Below are positions 1 to 6,286 of a DNA stretch of 8,164 nt, piece after piece. The position numbers and the translations under genes are program-made. Within the stretch, counting starts at the first letter, position 1. The number at the start of each line of letters is the position of its first letter. Origin of the DNA: Sphingobacteriaceae bacterium (GTDB taxonomy: Bacteria > Bacteroidota > Bacteroidia > Sphingobacteriales > Sphingobacteriaceae); assembly GCA_025450155.1 (NCBI GenBank), contig JANWIB010000038.1, positions 1 through 8,164 of the forward strand, given 5' to 3'. Under the pieces are notes generated by a model. It was not told where the DNA came from. It saw only the letters and a program-made list of their open reading frames with translations, and searched no databases.

Positions 1-1130
1 ACTTCTTTAGGAATAGAGGCTAGAGGAATTTGCTGCCGTATTAATTTCTCAATCTTTCGAACATAGTATTCTTCGGCGGGGTTGCAGAAAGTAATGGCAT
101 CACCTGTGTTAAAAGCCCTTCCGGTGCGGCCGATCCGGTGTACATAATCTTCGATGATAATGGGCACATCAAAATTGATTACATGGCTCACCTGGCTCAC
201 ATCCAGTCCGCGGGCTGCCACATCGGTTGCTACTAAAATCCGGATAGTTCCTTCTTTAAACGCGTTGATCGAGTTAATCCGGGTATTCTGACCTTTATTG
301 GCATGAATTACCCGGATTTCATCTTCACCATACCTACGCTCCAGGTATTTGAAAATATTATCAGCTATGGTTTTAGTCTTACAAAAGATGATCAGCCGAT
401 TAAACGCTTCATCATTCTTTAATAAATGTAATAGCAGGTTTAACTTGGTTTTTAAATTAGGAACGAAATACAGAACCTGACTCACAGTTTGTGCTGGAGT
501 AGCTTGGGGTGCAACTTCAACAATCAACGGAAATTTTAGAAAATCTCCGGCAATTTTATGTACCAGCTCGCTCATGGTTGCAGAAAAAAGCAAGTTCTGC
601 CGTTTTCGGGGAACCACTACAAAAAACCGATGGCACGACCCAATACCACCCATATCCATCATCTTATCCGCCTCATCCATCACCACACACGGCACGTGTT
701 TCGTGTGGATATGACCCGCCAGATATAAATCCAAAAAACGTCCTGGCGTAGCCACTAACATATCCACCCCTTTTTTCAGTTCGCCAATCTGTTTTTTAGG
801 CCCTATACCACCGTAAAGTACAACCGTTCGCAGATCCGTATATTTAGCAAACGTCCGGATATTTTCTTCAATCTGCATAGCCAGTTCCCGTGTGGGAGCC
901 AAAATAAGCGCTCTGGGATCACTACCCTGGGCATATTTCAGCTTCATCAGCAGGGGTAATACGTAAGCCGCTGTTTTTCCGGTTCCGGTTTGGGCAATAC
1001 CCATCATATCCTGACCCGCTAACACGGGCGTTATTGCTTTTTGCTGAATTAGGGTTGGTTCTGAATAACCGGCGTCCGCTATGGCATTTAATAATTGCCG
1101 GTTCAGTTTAAAATCTTCAAATGAAGGCAT
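1..1130 (-). CDS. DEAD-box ATP-dependent RNA helicase (C-terminus cut by window edge)
   Basis: ATP-dependent RNA helicase of superfamily 2, expected to remodel RNA duplexes in the cytoplasm (ribosome assembly or RNA decay in relatives). The open frame reads without a stop from ATG at 1130 to base 1, giving 376 codons. All core motifs are visible: an N-terminal Q-motif region (F7, Q29), motif I AQTGTGKT (46-53), Ia PTREL (79-83), GG (107-108), Ib TPGR (128-131), II DEAD (152-155), III SAT (183-185), IV LIIFCKTK (246-253), V ATDVAARGLD (301-310) and VI HRIGRTGR (331-338). Both RecA-like domains are therefore nearly complete; only the C-terminal extension is missing. The usual DMGF after motif II reads DMGG, and residues 162-167 (GIGSCH) depart from the family. 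A TATCTTTG box ends four bases before the ATG. RhlE-like naming is possible but the subfamily is not decidable here. Confidence 0.96.
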   Translation of the reverse strand, partial: MPSFEDFKLNRQLLNAIADAGYSEPTLIQQKAITPVLAGQDMMGIAQTGTGKTAAYVLPLLMKLKYAQGSDPRALILAPTRELAMQIEENIRTFAKYTDLRTVVLYGGIGPKKQIGELKKGVDMLVATPGRFLDLYLAGHIHTKHVPCVVMDEADKMMDMGGIGSCHRFFVVVPRKRQNLLFSATMSELVHKIAGDFLKFPLIVEVAPQATPAQTVSQVLYFVPNLKTKLNLLLHLLKNDEAFNRLIIFCKTKTIADNIFKYLERRYGEDEIRVIHANKGQNTRINSINAFKEGTIRILVATDVAARGLDVSQVSHVINFDVPIIIEDYVHRIGRTGRAFNTGDAITFCNPAEEYYVRKIEKLIRQQIPLASIPKE

Positions 1131-1134
1131 CGGG

Positions 1135-1142
1135 CAAAGATA
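1135..1142 (-). promoter_or_regulatory. candidate -7 box (TATCTTTG) of the DEAD-box helicase
   Basis: Read on the minus strand, TATCTTTG is an exact match to the Bacteroidota sigma-A -7 consensus TAnnTTTG. It ends only four bases before the ATG at 1130, so a transcript starting there would be almost leaderless. I find no TTG at the expected 17-23 bp upstream, so this is a half-site match only. Confidence 0.4.
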
Positions 1143-1218
1143 ATAATCATACTAATTTCATCGCTACATGATTAGAGGTGCATACCATAACGACGTTTGT
1201 CTGCACTTGGAAATGGCC

Positions 1219-1674
1219 TTAAATAAATTTTCTAATGCTCATCATATAACCTAAGTGCAACCCTTCGTGGTAATTATTAAATTCAAATGAGTCTCTTAAT
1301 GAAGCTAGATAAAATCCTGTGCCTGTCGTCCTTTCATTATATGCAACGAATTTTCCATTCAAAAAATCCTTTTCCGTTTTTTCTATCAATGAAGTAAGAA
1401 GTGCTTTTAATTCATCAATTTCATTTTTCGATATCGCTGTTACTGGCTTAGTTCCAGATTTATAACGATTAAACAAATCCTCAGATACATACATTTCCAA
1501 ACCAGATGCCTTATAAATCAAAGATTGCTGTACCACAATGACATGTCCGATATTCCATATGAGGTTATTACTAAATCCATCGGATACTTTATTGAGTTGC
1601 TCTACTGTATATTGATCAAAAAAATCCAAGTATATTTTTCTACTGGTTTTCCATATTTTAAATACTGATTCCAT
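1219..1674 (-). CDS. DinB_2-type four-helix-bundle protein
   Basis: Small 151-residue protein of the DinB/YfiT-like superfamily. These are four-helix-bundle proteins that usually bind a divalent metal through three histidines; members include thiol-dependent transferases, but most are uncharacterised. Here the expected histidines are H44 (in IWNIGH), H136 and H140 (in NNYHEGLHLGY), which fit the family's H...HxxxH arrangement. The SEQLNK-like segment near 24-29 and the YKSGTKP segment at 71-77 also resemble Bacteroidota members. The length is normal and the ATG at 1674 follows an A-rich stretch typical of the phylum. It sits 88 bp upstream of the helicase on the same strand; any co-transcription is unproven. 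The substrate cannot be told from sequence. Confidence 0.85.
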   Translation of the reverse strand: MESVFKIWKTSRKIYLDFFDQYTVEQLNKVSDGFSNNLIWNIGHVIVVQQSLIYKASGLEMYVSEDLFNRYKSGTKPVTAISKNEIDELKALLTSLIEKTEKDFLNGKFVAYNERTTGTGFYLASLRDSFEFNNYHEGLHLGYMMSIRKFI

Positions 1675-1730
1675 TTCTTTTTAATATGATTTATGCTCCT
1701 TTAGTTATTTTGTCAACCATTTACCCTTTA

Positions 1731-1740
1731 TAACATGTTA
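1731..1740. promoter_or_regulatory. perfect 10-bp palindrome TAACATGTTA
   Basis: TAACATGTTA is self-complementary. It lies in the divergent region between the DinB-like gene and pyrC and overlaps the first two bases of a TACATTTG box at 1739-1746. That position would suit an operator, but no regulator is encoded nearby and a palindrome of this length can arise by chance. Confidence 0.3.
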
Positions 1741-1746
1741 CATTTG
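1739..1746 (+). promoter_or_regulatory. candidate -7 box (TACATTTG) reading toward pyrC
   Basis: Exact match to TAnnTTTG on the plus strand. The nearest upstream TTG (1710-1712) is 26 bp away, longer than the usual 17-23. If used, it would give pyrC a leader of roughly 180 nt containing the hairpin at 1767-1789 and the small ORF at 1825-1929. Confidence 0.3.
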
Positions 1747-1766
1747 CCAATGTCCTACTAATCCAG

Positions 1767-1789
1767 TGTTTTACCTCGCTAAGGTAACA
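1767..1789 (+). other. inverted repeat / possible leader hairpin
   Basis: TTACCT (1771-1776) and AGGTAA (1782-1787) form a 6-bp stem around a 5-base loop. The stem extends to 8 bp as TGTT-(TT bulge)-ACCT against AGGTAACA. There is no U-run after it, so it does not look like an intrinsic terminator. It lies about 140 bp before the pyrC start. Confidence 0.3.
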
Positions 1790-1824
1790 TTTTATATGAG
1801 GCTAACTCATTCGACGAGCACACC

Positions 1825-1929
1825 ATGACATTCTACCCATATACCCATAGGAAAGATCAAGAAATACTTCAAGGAAAAGCGGTTAATTCCGTAAATTCGA
1901 CAATCGTAATTCTAAAATCGCAAATCTAA
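1825..1929 (+). CDS. possible 34-residue leader ORF abutting pyrC
   Basis: An ATG at 1825 opens a 34-codon frame (beginning MTFYPYTHRKDQE) that ends in TAA at 1927-1929. The pyrC ATG follows at the very next base in the same frame. The arrangement would allow translational coupling or leader-dependent control of pyrC. The second half is composed of the degenerate AAT-based repeat at 1885-1929, so the frame may be accidental. No conserved domain, signal peptide or clear ribosome binding site is seen. Treat it as a candidate only. Confidence 0.2.
   Translation: MTFYPYTHRKDQEILQGKAVNSVNSTIVILKSQI
1834..1849. repeat. tandem duplication of TACCCATA
   Basis: TACCCATA occurs twice without a gap (1834-1841 and 1842-1849) in the pyrC upstream region, within the candidate leader ORF. 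It is exact, but only two units long. Confidence 0.5.
1885..1929. repeat. degenerate AATTC/AATCG short repeat before pyrC
   Basis: AAT recurs at 1885, 1894, 1902, 1908, 1916 and 1923, each followed by TC, TCG, CG or CT, giving units of 6 to 9 bases that run up to the pyrC ATG. Similar loosely repeated AATCGTAA-like stretches occur between genes in other Bacteroidota (recalled, not searched). The function is unknown. Confidence 0.4.
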
Positions 1930-3267
1930 ATGCCTTCTATTCTTATCAAATCAGTCACTATTGTTAACGAAAATCAGCAACTAATCAGTGATATTTTTAT
2001 AAAAGATGGCATTATTGAACAAATTGATAAACACCTGGATAAAAAAGCAGATAAAGAAATTAATGCGGAAGGTTTGTATCTTTTCCCCGGTTGTATTGAC
2101 GACCAGGTGCATTTCCGCGAACCGGGGTTAACGCATAAAGCAGACATCTATACCGAATCGCGGGCGGCAGTAGCCGGAGGCATCACTTCGTTTATGGAGA
2201 TGCCGAATACCATTCCGAATACGTTAACGCAGGAATTGTTGGAAGATAAATACCAGCTTGCTTCGCAAACTTCATTGGCCAATTACTCCTTTTTTATGGG
2301 GGCTTCTAACAATAATCTAGAAGAGATTCTAAAGACCGATACCCAATACGTATGTGGCATCAAAGTGTTTATGGGCTCTTCTACGGGGGATATGCTGGTA
2401 GATAATGAAAAAACCTTAGAAGCGATTTTCTCTCAAACTCCCATGCTTATTGCCGCTCATTGTGAAGACGAAGCAACGATAAAGATTAATCTTGAAAAAT
2501 TTAAACAGCAGTATGGCGAAAAGATCATACCAGAAATGCATCCCTTGATACGAAGTGCCGGGGCTTGTTATCAATCTTCCTCGTTTGCAGTGCAACTTGC
2601 TAAAAAATATAATTCCAGATTGCATATTCTGCACATCTCGACAGAAAAAGAAATCGGCTTATTTGATAATACCATCCCGTTAAAGGATAAAAGGATTACG
2701 GCCGAGGCTTGTATTCATCATTTATGGTTTTCAGATACAGATTACAAGGAAAAAGGGAATTGGATTAAATGGAATCCGGCCATAAAAACAGAGCAGGATC
2801 AGGATGCCATTTTCAAAGCGGTTTTAGACGGGTATATTGATGTTATTGCTACGGATCATGCGCCGCAGACCATCGAGGAAAAATCGCAACCGTATTTACA
2901 AGCTCCTTCGGGTGGCCCTTTAGTGCAACATGCCTTGGTTGCCATGCTGGAGTTCTATCATCGGGGGAAAATCACATTGGAAAAAATTGTTGAAAAAATG
3001 GCGCACCATCCTGCCATTTGTTTCCAGGTAGAAAAAAGAGGCTTTATTCGTGAAGGGTATTGGGCTGACCTGGTTTTGGTTGATTTAAACAAACCATGGA
3101 CGGTTAAAAAGGAAAACATATTATACAAATGTGGATGGAGTCCTTTTGAAGGGCAACGGTTTCAATCTGCTGTACATGCCACCATTGTATCAGGCAATCT
3201 AGTATTTGAGAAAGAAAAATTCCTGGCAGCTATCCCAGGAAAAAGATTACGATTCGAGCGGAATTAA
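1930..3267 (+). CDS. pyrC: dihydroorotase (Bacteroidota type)
   Basis: Cytoplasmic amidohydrolase that interconverts N-carbamoyl-L-aspartate and dihydroorotate, the third step of de novo pyrimidine synthesis. The 445-residue length is normal for the class I-like family. Visible motifs are IDDQVHFREPG (56-66) with metal ligand H61 and substrate arginine R63; GIKVFMGSSTG (143-153) with K145, the expected carboxylated lysine; AAHCEDE (175-181, H177); LHILHIST (231-238, H235); ATDHAP (307-312, D309); SGGPLVQHAL (327-336); and GWSPFEG (402-408). The metal-binding HxH is QxH here (Q59), which is characteristic of Bacteroidota enzymes such as the Porphyromonas homologue as I recall it. No other pyr gene is adjacent. 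The start is chosen because MPSILIKSVTIV gives the expected N-terminal strand and an in-frame TAA lies immediately before it. The gene converges on the rhomboid gene with 11 bp between stops. Confidence 0.97.
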   Translation: MPSILIKSVTIVNENQQLISDIFIKDGIIEQIDKHLDKKADKEINAEGLYLFPGCIDDQVHFREPGLTHKADIYTESRAAVAGGITSFMEMPNTIPNTLTQELLEDKYQLASQTSLANYSFFMGASNNNLEEILKTDTQYVCGIKVFMGSSTGDMLVDNEKTLEAIFSQTPMLIAAHCEDEATIKINLEKFKQQYGEKIIPEMHPLIRSAGACYQSSSFAVQLAKKYNSRLHILHISTEKEIGLFDNTIPLKDKRITAEACIHHLWFSDTDYKEKGNWIKWNPAIKTEQDQDAIFKAVLDGYIDVIATDHAPQTIEEKSQPYLQAPSGGPLVQHALVAMLEFYHRGKITLEKIVEKMAHHPAICFQVEKRGFIREGYWADLVLVDLNKPWTVKKENILYKCGWSPFEGQRFQSAVHATIVSGNLVFEKEKFLAAIPGKRLRFERN

Positions 3268-3278
3268 TAAAGCTTCTC

Positions 3279-3989
3279 TCAAAATTTTTCAGATAAATTA
3301 GTTGTTTTATCTTTAAAAGGAACTAGTTTGATGAAAAAAGCCCCGGTTATTGCCCCAATTAAATGCGATAACCAATTGATCTGATAATTAAACGTGTTTT
3401 GTTGTATTCCTACTGAAAACGTGTAAAATAGAATAATCACTAATACTAAAAATACCCCGGAGCTCCATTCTTTCCATGACGTTTGTGCATAATCAATAAA
3501 ATAAGCCGCAACAAGCCCACAAATACCTGCCGAAGCCCCCATACTAACAATATTCTGGCCTACACAAAATAAATCAGCAACTGAAGAAACCAGACTACTG
3601 ATAAAAAATACAAGAAAAAATCGCCGGGAAACCACCCTTCTTTCATAAGCCGATAACAAAGCGAGTATCAGCAAATTACTACACAAATGCACCAGATTGA
3701 TATGAACAAATGTACTGGTAACTAACTGGTAAAAATGTCCTTCCTGTATTACTCCGGCATAACTCAGCCCGAATGTATACGCCACGTTATCGGCAATAGT
3801 ATTCGCATGGTCGTCCATAGCAAGTAAATGTACCGAAATGAGTAAAGTGCCTAAAGACAAGACGCCTTTTTGCTTATAAATTCTTTGCCGTAAAGAAATT
3901 TTAGTAGTGTCTTTAAGACTCCCCGAGTTAGGGCTATAAGCTAAAATGGAACCTACATAAATGAGCAGGATGGAGAAGACAATTAACAC
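3279..3989 (-). CDS. rhomboid family intramembrane serine protease
   Basis: Polytopic inner-membrane protease that cleaves transmembrane segments of substrate proteins. The 236 residues contain about six hydrophobic segments, starting directly at residues 2-17. Family landmarks are FVHINLVHLCSN (94-105) with the HxxxN pair H101/N105 of the oxyanion region, GASAGICGL (151-159) with nucleophile S153, and SHLIGAITG (208-216) with catalytic H209 and the GxxxG-type packing motif. The catalytic Ser-His dyad is therefore intact. The start is GTG at 3989: a TAG lies eight codons upstream in frame with no ATG/GTG/TTG between, and the next ATG (codon 58) would delete the first membrane helix. The GTG overlaps the preceding gene's stop by seven bases, which implies translational coupling; AGAGAAG lies five bases before it. 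It is the last gene of a likely three-gene operon with the PH-like protein and the C40 peptidase. The substrate is unknown. Confidence 0.93.
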   Translation of the reverse strand: MLIVFSILLIYVGSILAYSPNSGSLKDTTKISLRQRIYKQKGVLSLGTLLISVHLLAMDDHANTIADNVAYTFGLSYAGVIQEGHFYQLVTSTFVHINLVHLCSNLLILALLSAYERRVVSRRFFLVFFISSLVSSVADLFCVGQNIVSMGASAGICGLVAAYFIDYAQTSWKEWSSGVFLVLVIILFYTFSVGIQQNTFNYQINWLSHLIGAITGAFFIKLVPFKDKTTNLSEKF

Positions 3990-4390
3990 TGAAACTTCTC
4001 TTGCAAATGGCTAAGCGCCTGAGAAGATATGAGCTTTTCTCTAATTTTTTCACTAAAAGCCATGTGCTGTGCTCTAAGCCTTAGTTTATTACCATTTTTA
4101 AAATAAAACCGGAGCGTGTATTTTACCATGCCCTTTTTCATTTCTAACCGCTCGATTTCATCGTAAGTAAAAGAATCCGTTAGTGCTATTTTTCCGAGCT
4201 GATTTAGCCGATTAAAATGAATTTTTTTATCCGAAACAACAAGAACATAGAATTTATTAAAAAGAATCATGCCTAAAGGGCCAAACAGATACCTCCATGC
4301 TGGTGAACTTGTTGCATGAATATGGCCAATAAGCGCTTCATCATCTAAAAGCGATTTTCCATATTTTTCTAATACCTTAACTTTATCCAT
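3983..4390 (-). CDS. small PH-like domain protein, function unknown
   Basis: A 135-residue protein that I do not recognise as a named gene. The pattern DEALIGHIHA (17-26), then a hydrophobic stretch YLFGPLGMILFNKFYVLVVSD (34-54), then alternating beta-strand segments (VVSDKKIHFNRL, KIALTDSFTYDEIERLEMKKG, KYTLRFYFKNGNKLRLRAQ) and a C-terminal helix (111-134) resembles bacterial PH-like (bPH/YokE-like) domains. That assignment is an inference from secondary-structure pattern, not from catalytic motifs. There is no signal peptide; residues 34-52 are hydrophobic enough to associate with membrane. It starts 30 bp after the C40 peptidase stop and its TAA overlaps the rhomboid GTG start, so it is probably co-transcribed and could act as a membrane-side partner of the rhomboid protein. 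Confidence 0.75.
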   Translation of the reverse strand: MDKVKVLEKYGKSLLDDEALIGHIHATSSPAWRYLFGPLGMILFNKFYVLVVSDKKIHFNRLNQLGKIALTDSFTYDEIERLEMKKGMVKYTLRFYFKNGNKLRLRAQHMAFSEKIREKLISSQALSHLQEKFQC

Positions 4391-4420
4391 TATCTATCTA
4401 TACTAATTTTTACTCAAGCG

Positions 4421-5638
4421 TTAAGGCATTTTTACATAAAAAGGATGTTGATCTACACGAGTCACCTGCGGCTTACCAATAGCAGTCAACATTCTATGAG
4501 CAGCTACTAAGGTTCTCGACTGAAAATCATCGTAATTTTTCGACTCGGGCAACATACTGCTTAAACGGACTAAGCCTGCGGACTGGATAAATTCACCATC
4601 GCCTATGTAAAGAGCGGTATGTGTAACTTTTGCGTTCAGGCTTTTATTCTTCCCCGAAGAAAAGAACAATAAATCTCCGGCCCGTAAATTTTTCAAACAT
4701 TTTTGTATACTTACCGAATCGCCCTCAAAAATATCAACCGGCTCTCCTACCAAAGCCTGCTGCGACGCATCTCTCGGAAGGATAATACCATTCAAAAAGT
4801 AGCTGGTTTTAGTCAATCCACTACAATCTACTCCTTTTATAGATGTTCCTCCCCATAAATACGGAACCCCGATCAATGTTTTAGCGGTTTTTAAAATCTG
4901 CTCTGCATTGGGATTAGGGCGGGCAAGCCACTTTTTAAAATCTTGAGCTCGTTGTTTCTCGACATACCCGATGCGGCCGTCCGGGTAAGCAACCTTATAA
5001 AACCCCTTTTGCTGACCCAGAAGCTGTAAAATATTACCACTTACCAAATCCGAAACCGGAAGCGCCGTTAGATCGGGCTGCTGATAAGCATGTCCGTAAA
5101 TCTCAGTAAAAACTACTTTATCTGCCGCTTGCCACTTTTTAAAAGCCGTTTCATCCATCAAACCAATTCCGGCACTTTCTACCCAGGCAATATAGCCATC
5201 TGGCGTTTGCACCAAATAATGGCCCTTTTGCTTTTTCAACACCTTCACAGGTGTACCCAAAAGCATTTGTGTAGCCATCTCAGCAGCTTGATCAGGCTCA
5301 TACCGATTGTTACAAACTGATAAATTAGCTACCCCATATATCTTTCCGTCCAAATTTTTAGAAGGAAGCAAATCATCCTGAATCTGGACTTTCACATTCT
5401 CTTTCGCTAAAGCAGAACGCAATTCAGCTACAGCTTCCGGAAGGTTACTTTCTACATTCAACACAAAAGGGTTGTCCTGCACTTTTACATTAAAAACAAC
5501 CGTTCGCTTATCAGGAACACATTTATTTTTAATGGCGCTTATAATTTCATTTGTCTTTTTCAAGGTCAAACTATCCGTTTGAGCCTGTAGTACTGAAAAG
5601 TTAAGCAGGAAAAGCAAGAAAGTCAAAAATCTATACAT
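4421..5638 (-). CDS. secreted NlpC/P60 (C40) peptidase with two SH3-like domains
   Basis: Predicted periplasmic cysteine peptidase that cuts gamma-D-glutamyl to diamino-acid bonds in peptidoglycan stem peptides, similar in layout to YkfC and Bacteroides dipeptidyl-peptidase VI-like proteins. Numbering from the chosen ATG (405 residues): signal peptide 1-19 (MYRFLTFLLFLLNFSVLQA, cleaved before Q20), an N-terminal region 20-100, SH3-like domains at about 100-157 (ending PDGYIAWVES) and 174-232 (ending PDGRIGYVEK), and the NlpC/P60 domain at about 247-387. The catalytic C272 lies in GVDCSGL and H340 in VTHTALYIGDG. The third polar position is Q352 (FIQSAG) instead of the commoner histidine. In-frame ATGs at 5674 and 5656 exist, but the ATG at 5638 gives a normal signal peptide. 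It is first in a probable operon with the PH-like and rhomboid genes and diverges from smpB. Confidence 0.92.
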   Translation of the reverse strand: MYRFLTFLLFLLNFSVLQAQTDSLTLKKTNEIISAIKNKCVPDKRTVVFNVKVQDNPFVLNVESNLPEAVAELRSALAKENVKVQIQDDLLPSKNLDGKIYGVANLSVCNNRYEPDQAAEMATQMLLGTPVKVLKKQKGHYLVQTPDGYIAWVESAGIGLMDETAFKKWQAADKVVFTEIYGHAYQQPDLTALPVSDLVSGNILQLLGQQKGFYKVAYPDGRIGYVEKQRAQDFKKWLARPNPNAEQILKTAKTLIGVPYLWGGTSIKGVDCSGLTKTSYFLNGIILPRDASQQALVGEPVDIFEGDSVSIQKCLKNLRAGDLLFFSSGKNKSLNAKVTHTALYIGDGEFIQSAGLVRLSSMLPESKNYDDFQSRTLVAAHRMLTAIGKPQVTRVDQHPFYVKMP

Positions 5639-5704
5639 GATTTTATTTTTACTCATTAAATTATAATTACTCATCAATTTTGGCTAAAAATACGTTAAAT
5701 CTTG

Positions 5705-5713
5705 CAAAAATTA
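5705..5713 (-). promoter_or_regulatory. weak -7-like box of the C40 peptidase operon
   Basis: Read on the minus strand the bases are TAATTTTTG, which is TAnnTTTG with one extra spacer base. It lies about 65 bp before the preferred ATG at 5638 and is the nearest such match in the divergent region. I find no well-spaced -33 TTG. Confidence 0.25.
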
Positions 5714-5772
5714 AAGTACAAGCACCAATGGTTCCGTTTCTAACTTGGTAATTAATTCCAATTGAGTCGAAC

Positions 5773-5780
5773 TTTATTTG
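5773..5780 (+). promoter_or_regulatory. candidate -7 box of smpB (TTTATTTG)
   Basis: TTTATTTG matches TAnnTTTG except at the second base and would leave a leader of about 25 nt before the smpB ATG. The nearest TTG (5745-5747) is 25 bp upstream, slightly too far. Confidence 0.3.
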
Positions 5781-5809
5781 CAACATTTTCTTTCCGATAT
5801 TAGCAGGCT

Positions 5810-6259
5810 ATGTCAGGCGATTTAAACATAAAGAATAAAAAAGCATACTTTGAATACCATATTCTGGAGAAATATGTTGCCGGAATTAAGTTGCTTGGCA
5901 CCGAAATCAAATCCATACGGCAGGGGAAAGCTAATCTAAATGATGCCTTTTGTGCTTTTTTGAACGACCAATTGTATGTGCGAAACATGCACATCGCCGA
6001 GTATTCACATGGTTCATTCTATAATCACGAAGCTAAAAGAGACCGAGTTTTGCTACTGACGAAAAAAGAATTGAAGAAATTAAAGGCGAAAAGCGAAGAG
6101 AAAGGATTTACTATTGTTCCGTTACAATTATTTATCTCTGACCGGGGGTTTGCCAAATTAGAAATAGGGTTAGCCCAGGGAAAGAAAACCTTCGATAAAC
6201 GCGAAACGATTAAAGAACGTGAGAGTAAGGTAGAACTTGGCCGGGCAATGAAAAGGTAA
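5810..6259 (+). CDS. smpB: SsrA-binding protein SmpB
   Basis: Cytoplasmic RNA-binding protein that delivers tmRNA to stalled ribosomes in trans-translation. The 149 residues have the family's oligonucleotide-binding barrel: NKKAYFEYHILEKYVAGIKLLGTEIKSIRQG (8-38) followed by NLNDAFC (42-48), then MHIAEYSHGSF, R54-type basic positions, RDRVLLLTKKELKKL (77-91), the GFTIVPLQLFI strand (99-109) and the basic tail GKKTFDKRETIKERESKVELGRAMKR (124-149), which mimics an anticodon stem in the decoding centre. The length is typical. The start at 5810 gives the short disordered leader MSGDLNI common in the family; an AGCAGG sequence lies two bases before it, too close to be a classic ribosome site. The tmRNA gene itself is not in the window. 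It converges on the unknown membrane protein, with 27 bp between the stops. Confidence 0.97.
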   Translation: MSGDLNIKNKKAYFEYHILEKYVAGIKLLGTEIKSIRQGKANLNDAFCAFLNDQLYVRNMHIAEYSHGSFYNHEAKRDRVLLLTKKELKKLKAKSEEKGFTIVPLQLFISDRGFAKLEIGLAQGKKTFDKRETIKERESKVELGRAMKR

Positions 6260-6286
6260 GCGACTGACAGAGTTGAGTGAGCATTT

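Noticed and set aside
509..751. Plus-strand open frame of 80 codons inside the helicase gene.
   Set aside because: It is the antisense shadow of the DEAD-box coding sequence, with low-complexity Pro/Tyr/His content and no domain.
3268..3300. Possible bidirectional terminator between the convergent pyrC and rhomboid genes.
   Set aside because: AAAATTTT is self-complementary, but there is no GC stem and only 11 bp lie between the stops; I cannot support a terminator.
5639..5677. Longer start for the C40 peptidase at a TTG (5677) or at upstream ATGs (5674, 5656).
   Set aside because: These add 6 to 13 residues before a standard lipophilic signal peptide that begins at the 5638 ATG; the shorter form is the better secretory N-terminus.
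5745..5761. TTGG-N9-CCAA inverted repeat between the C40 peptidase gene and smpB.
   Set aside because: Only four bases match in each arm and the AT-rich centre does not pair symmetrically, so it is not distinguishable from chance.
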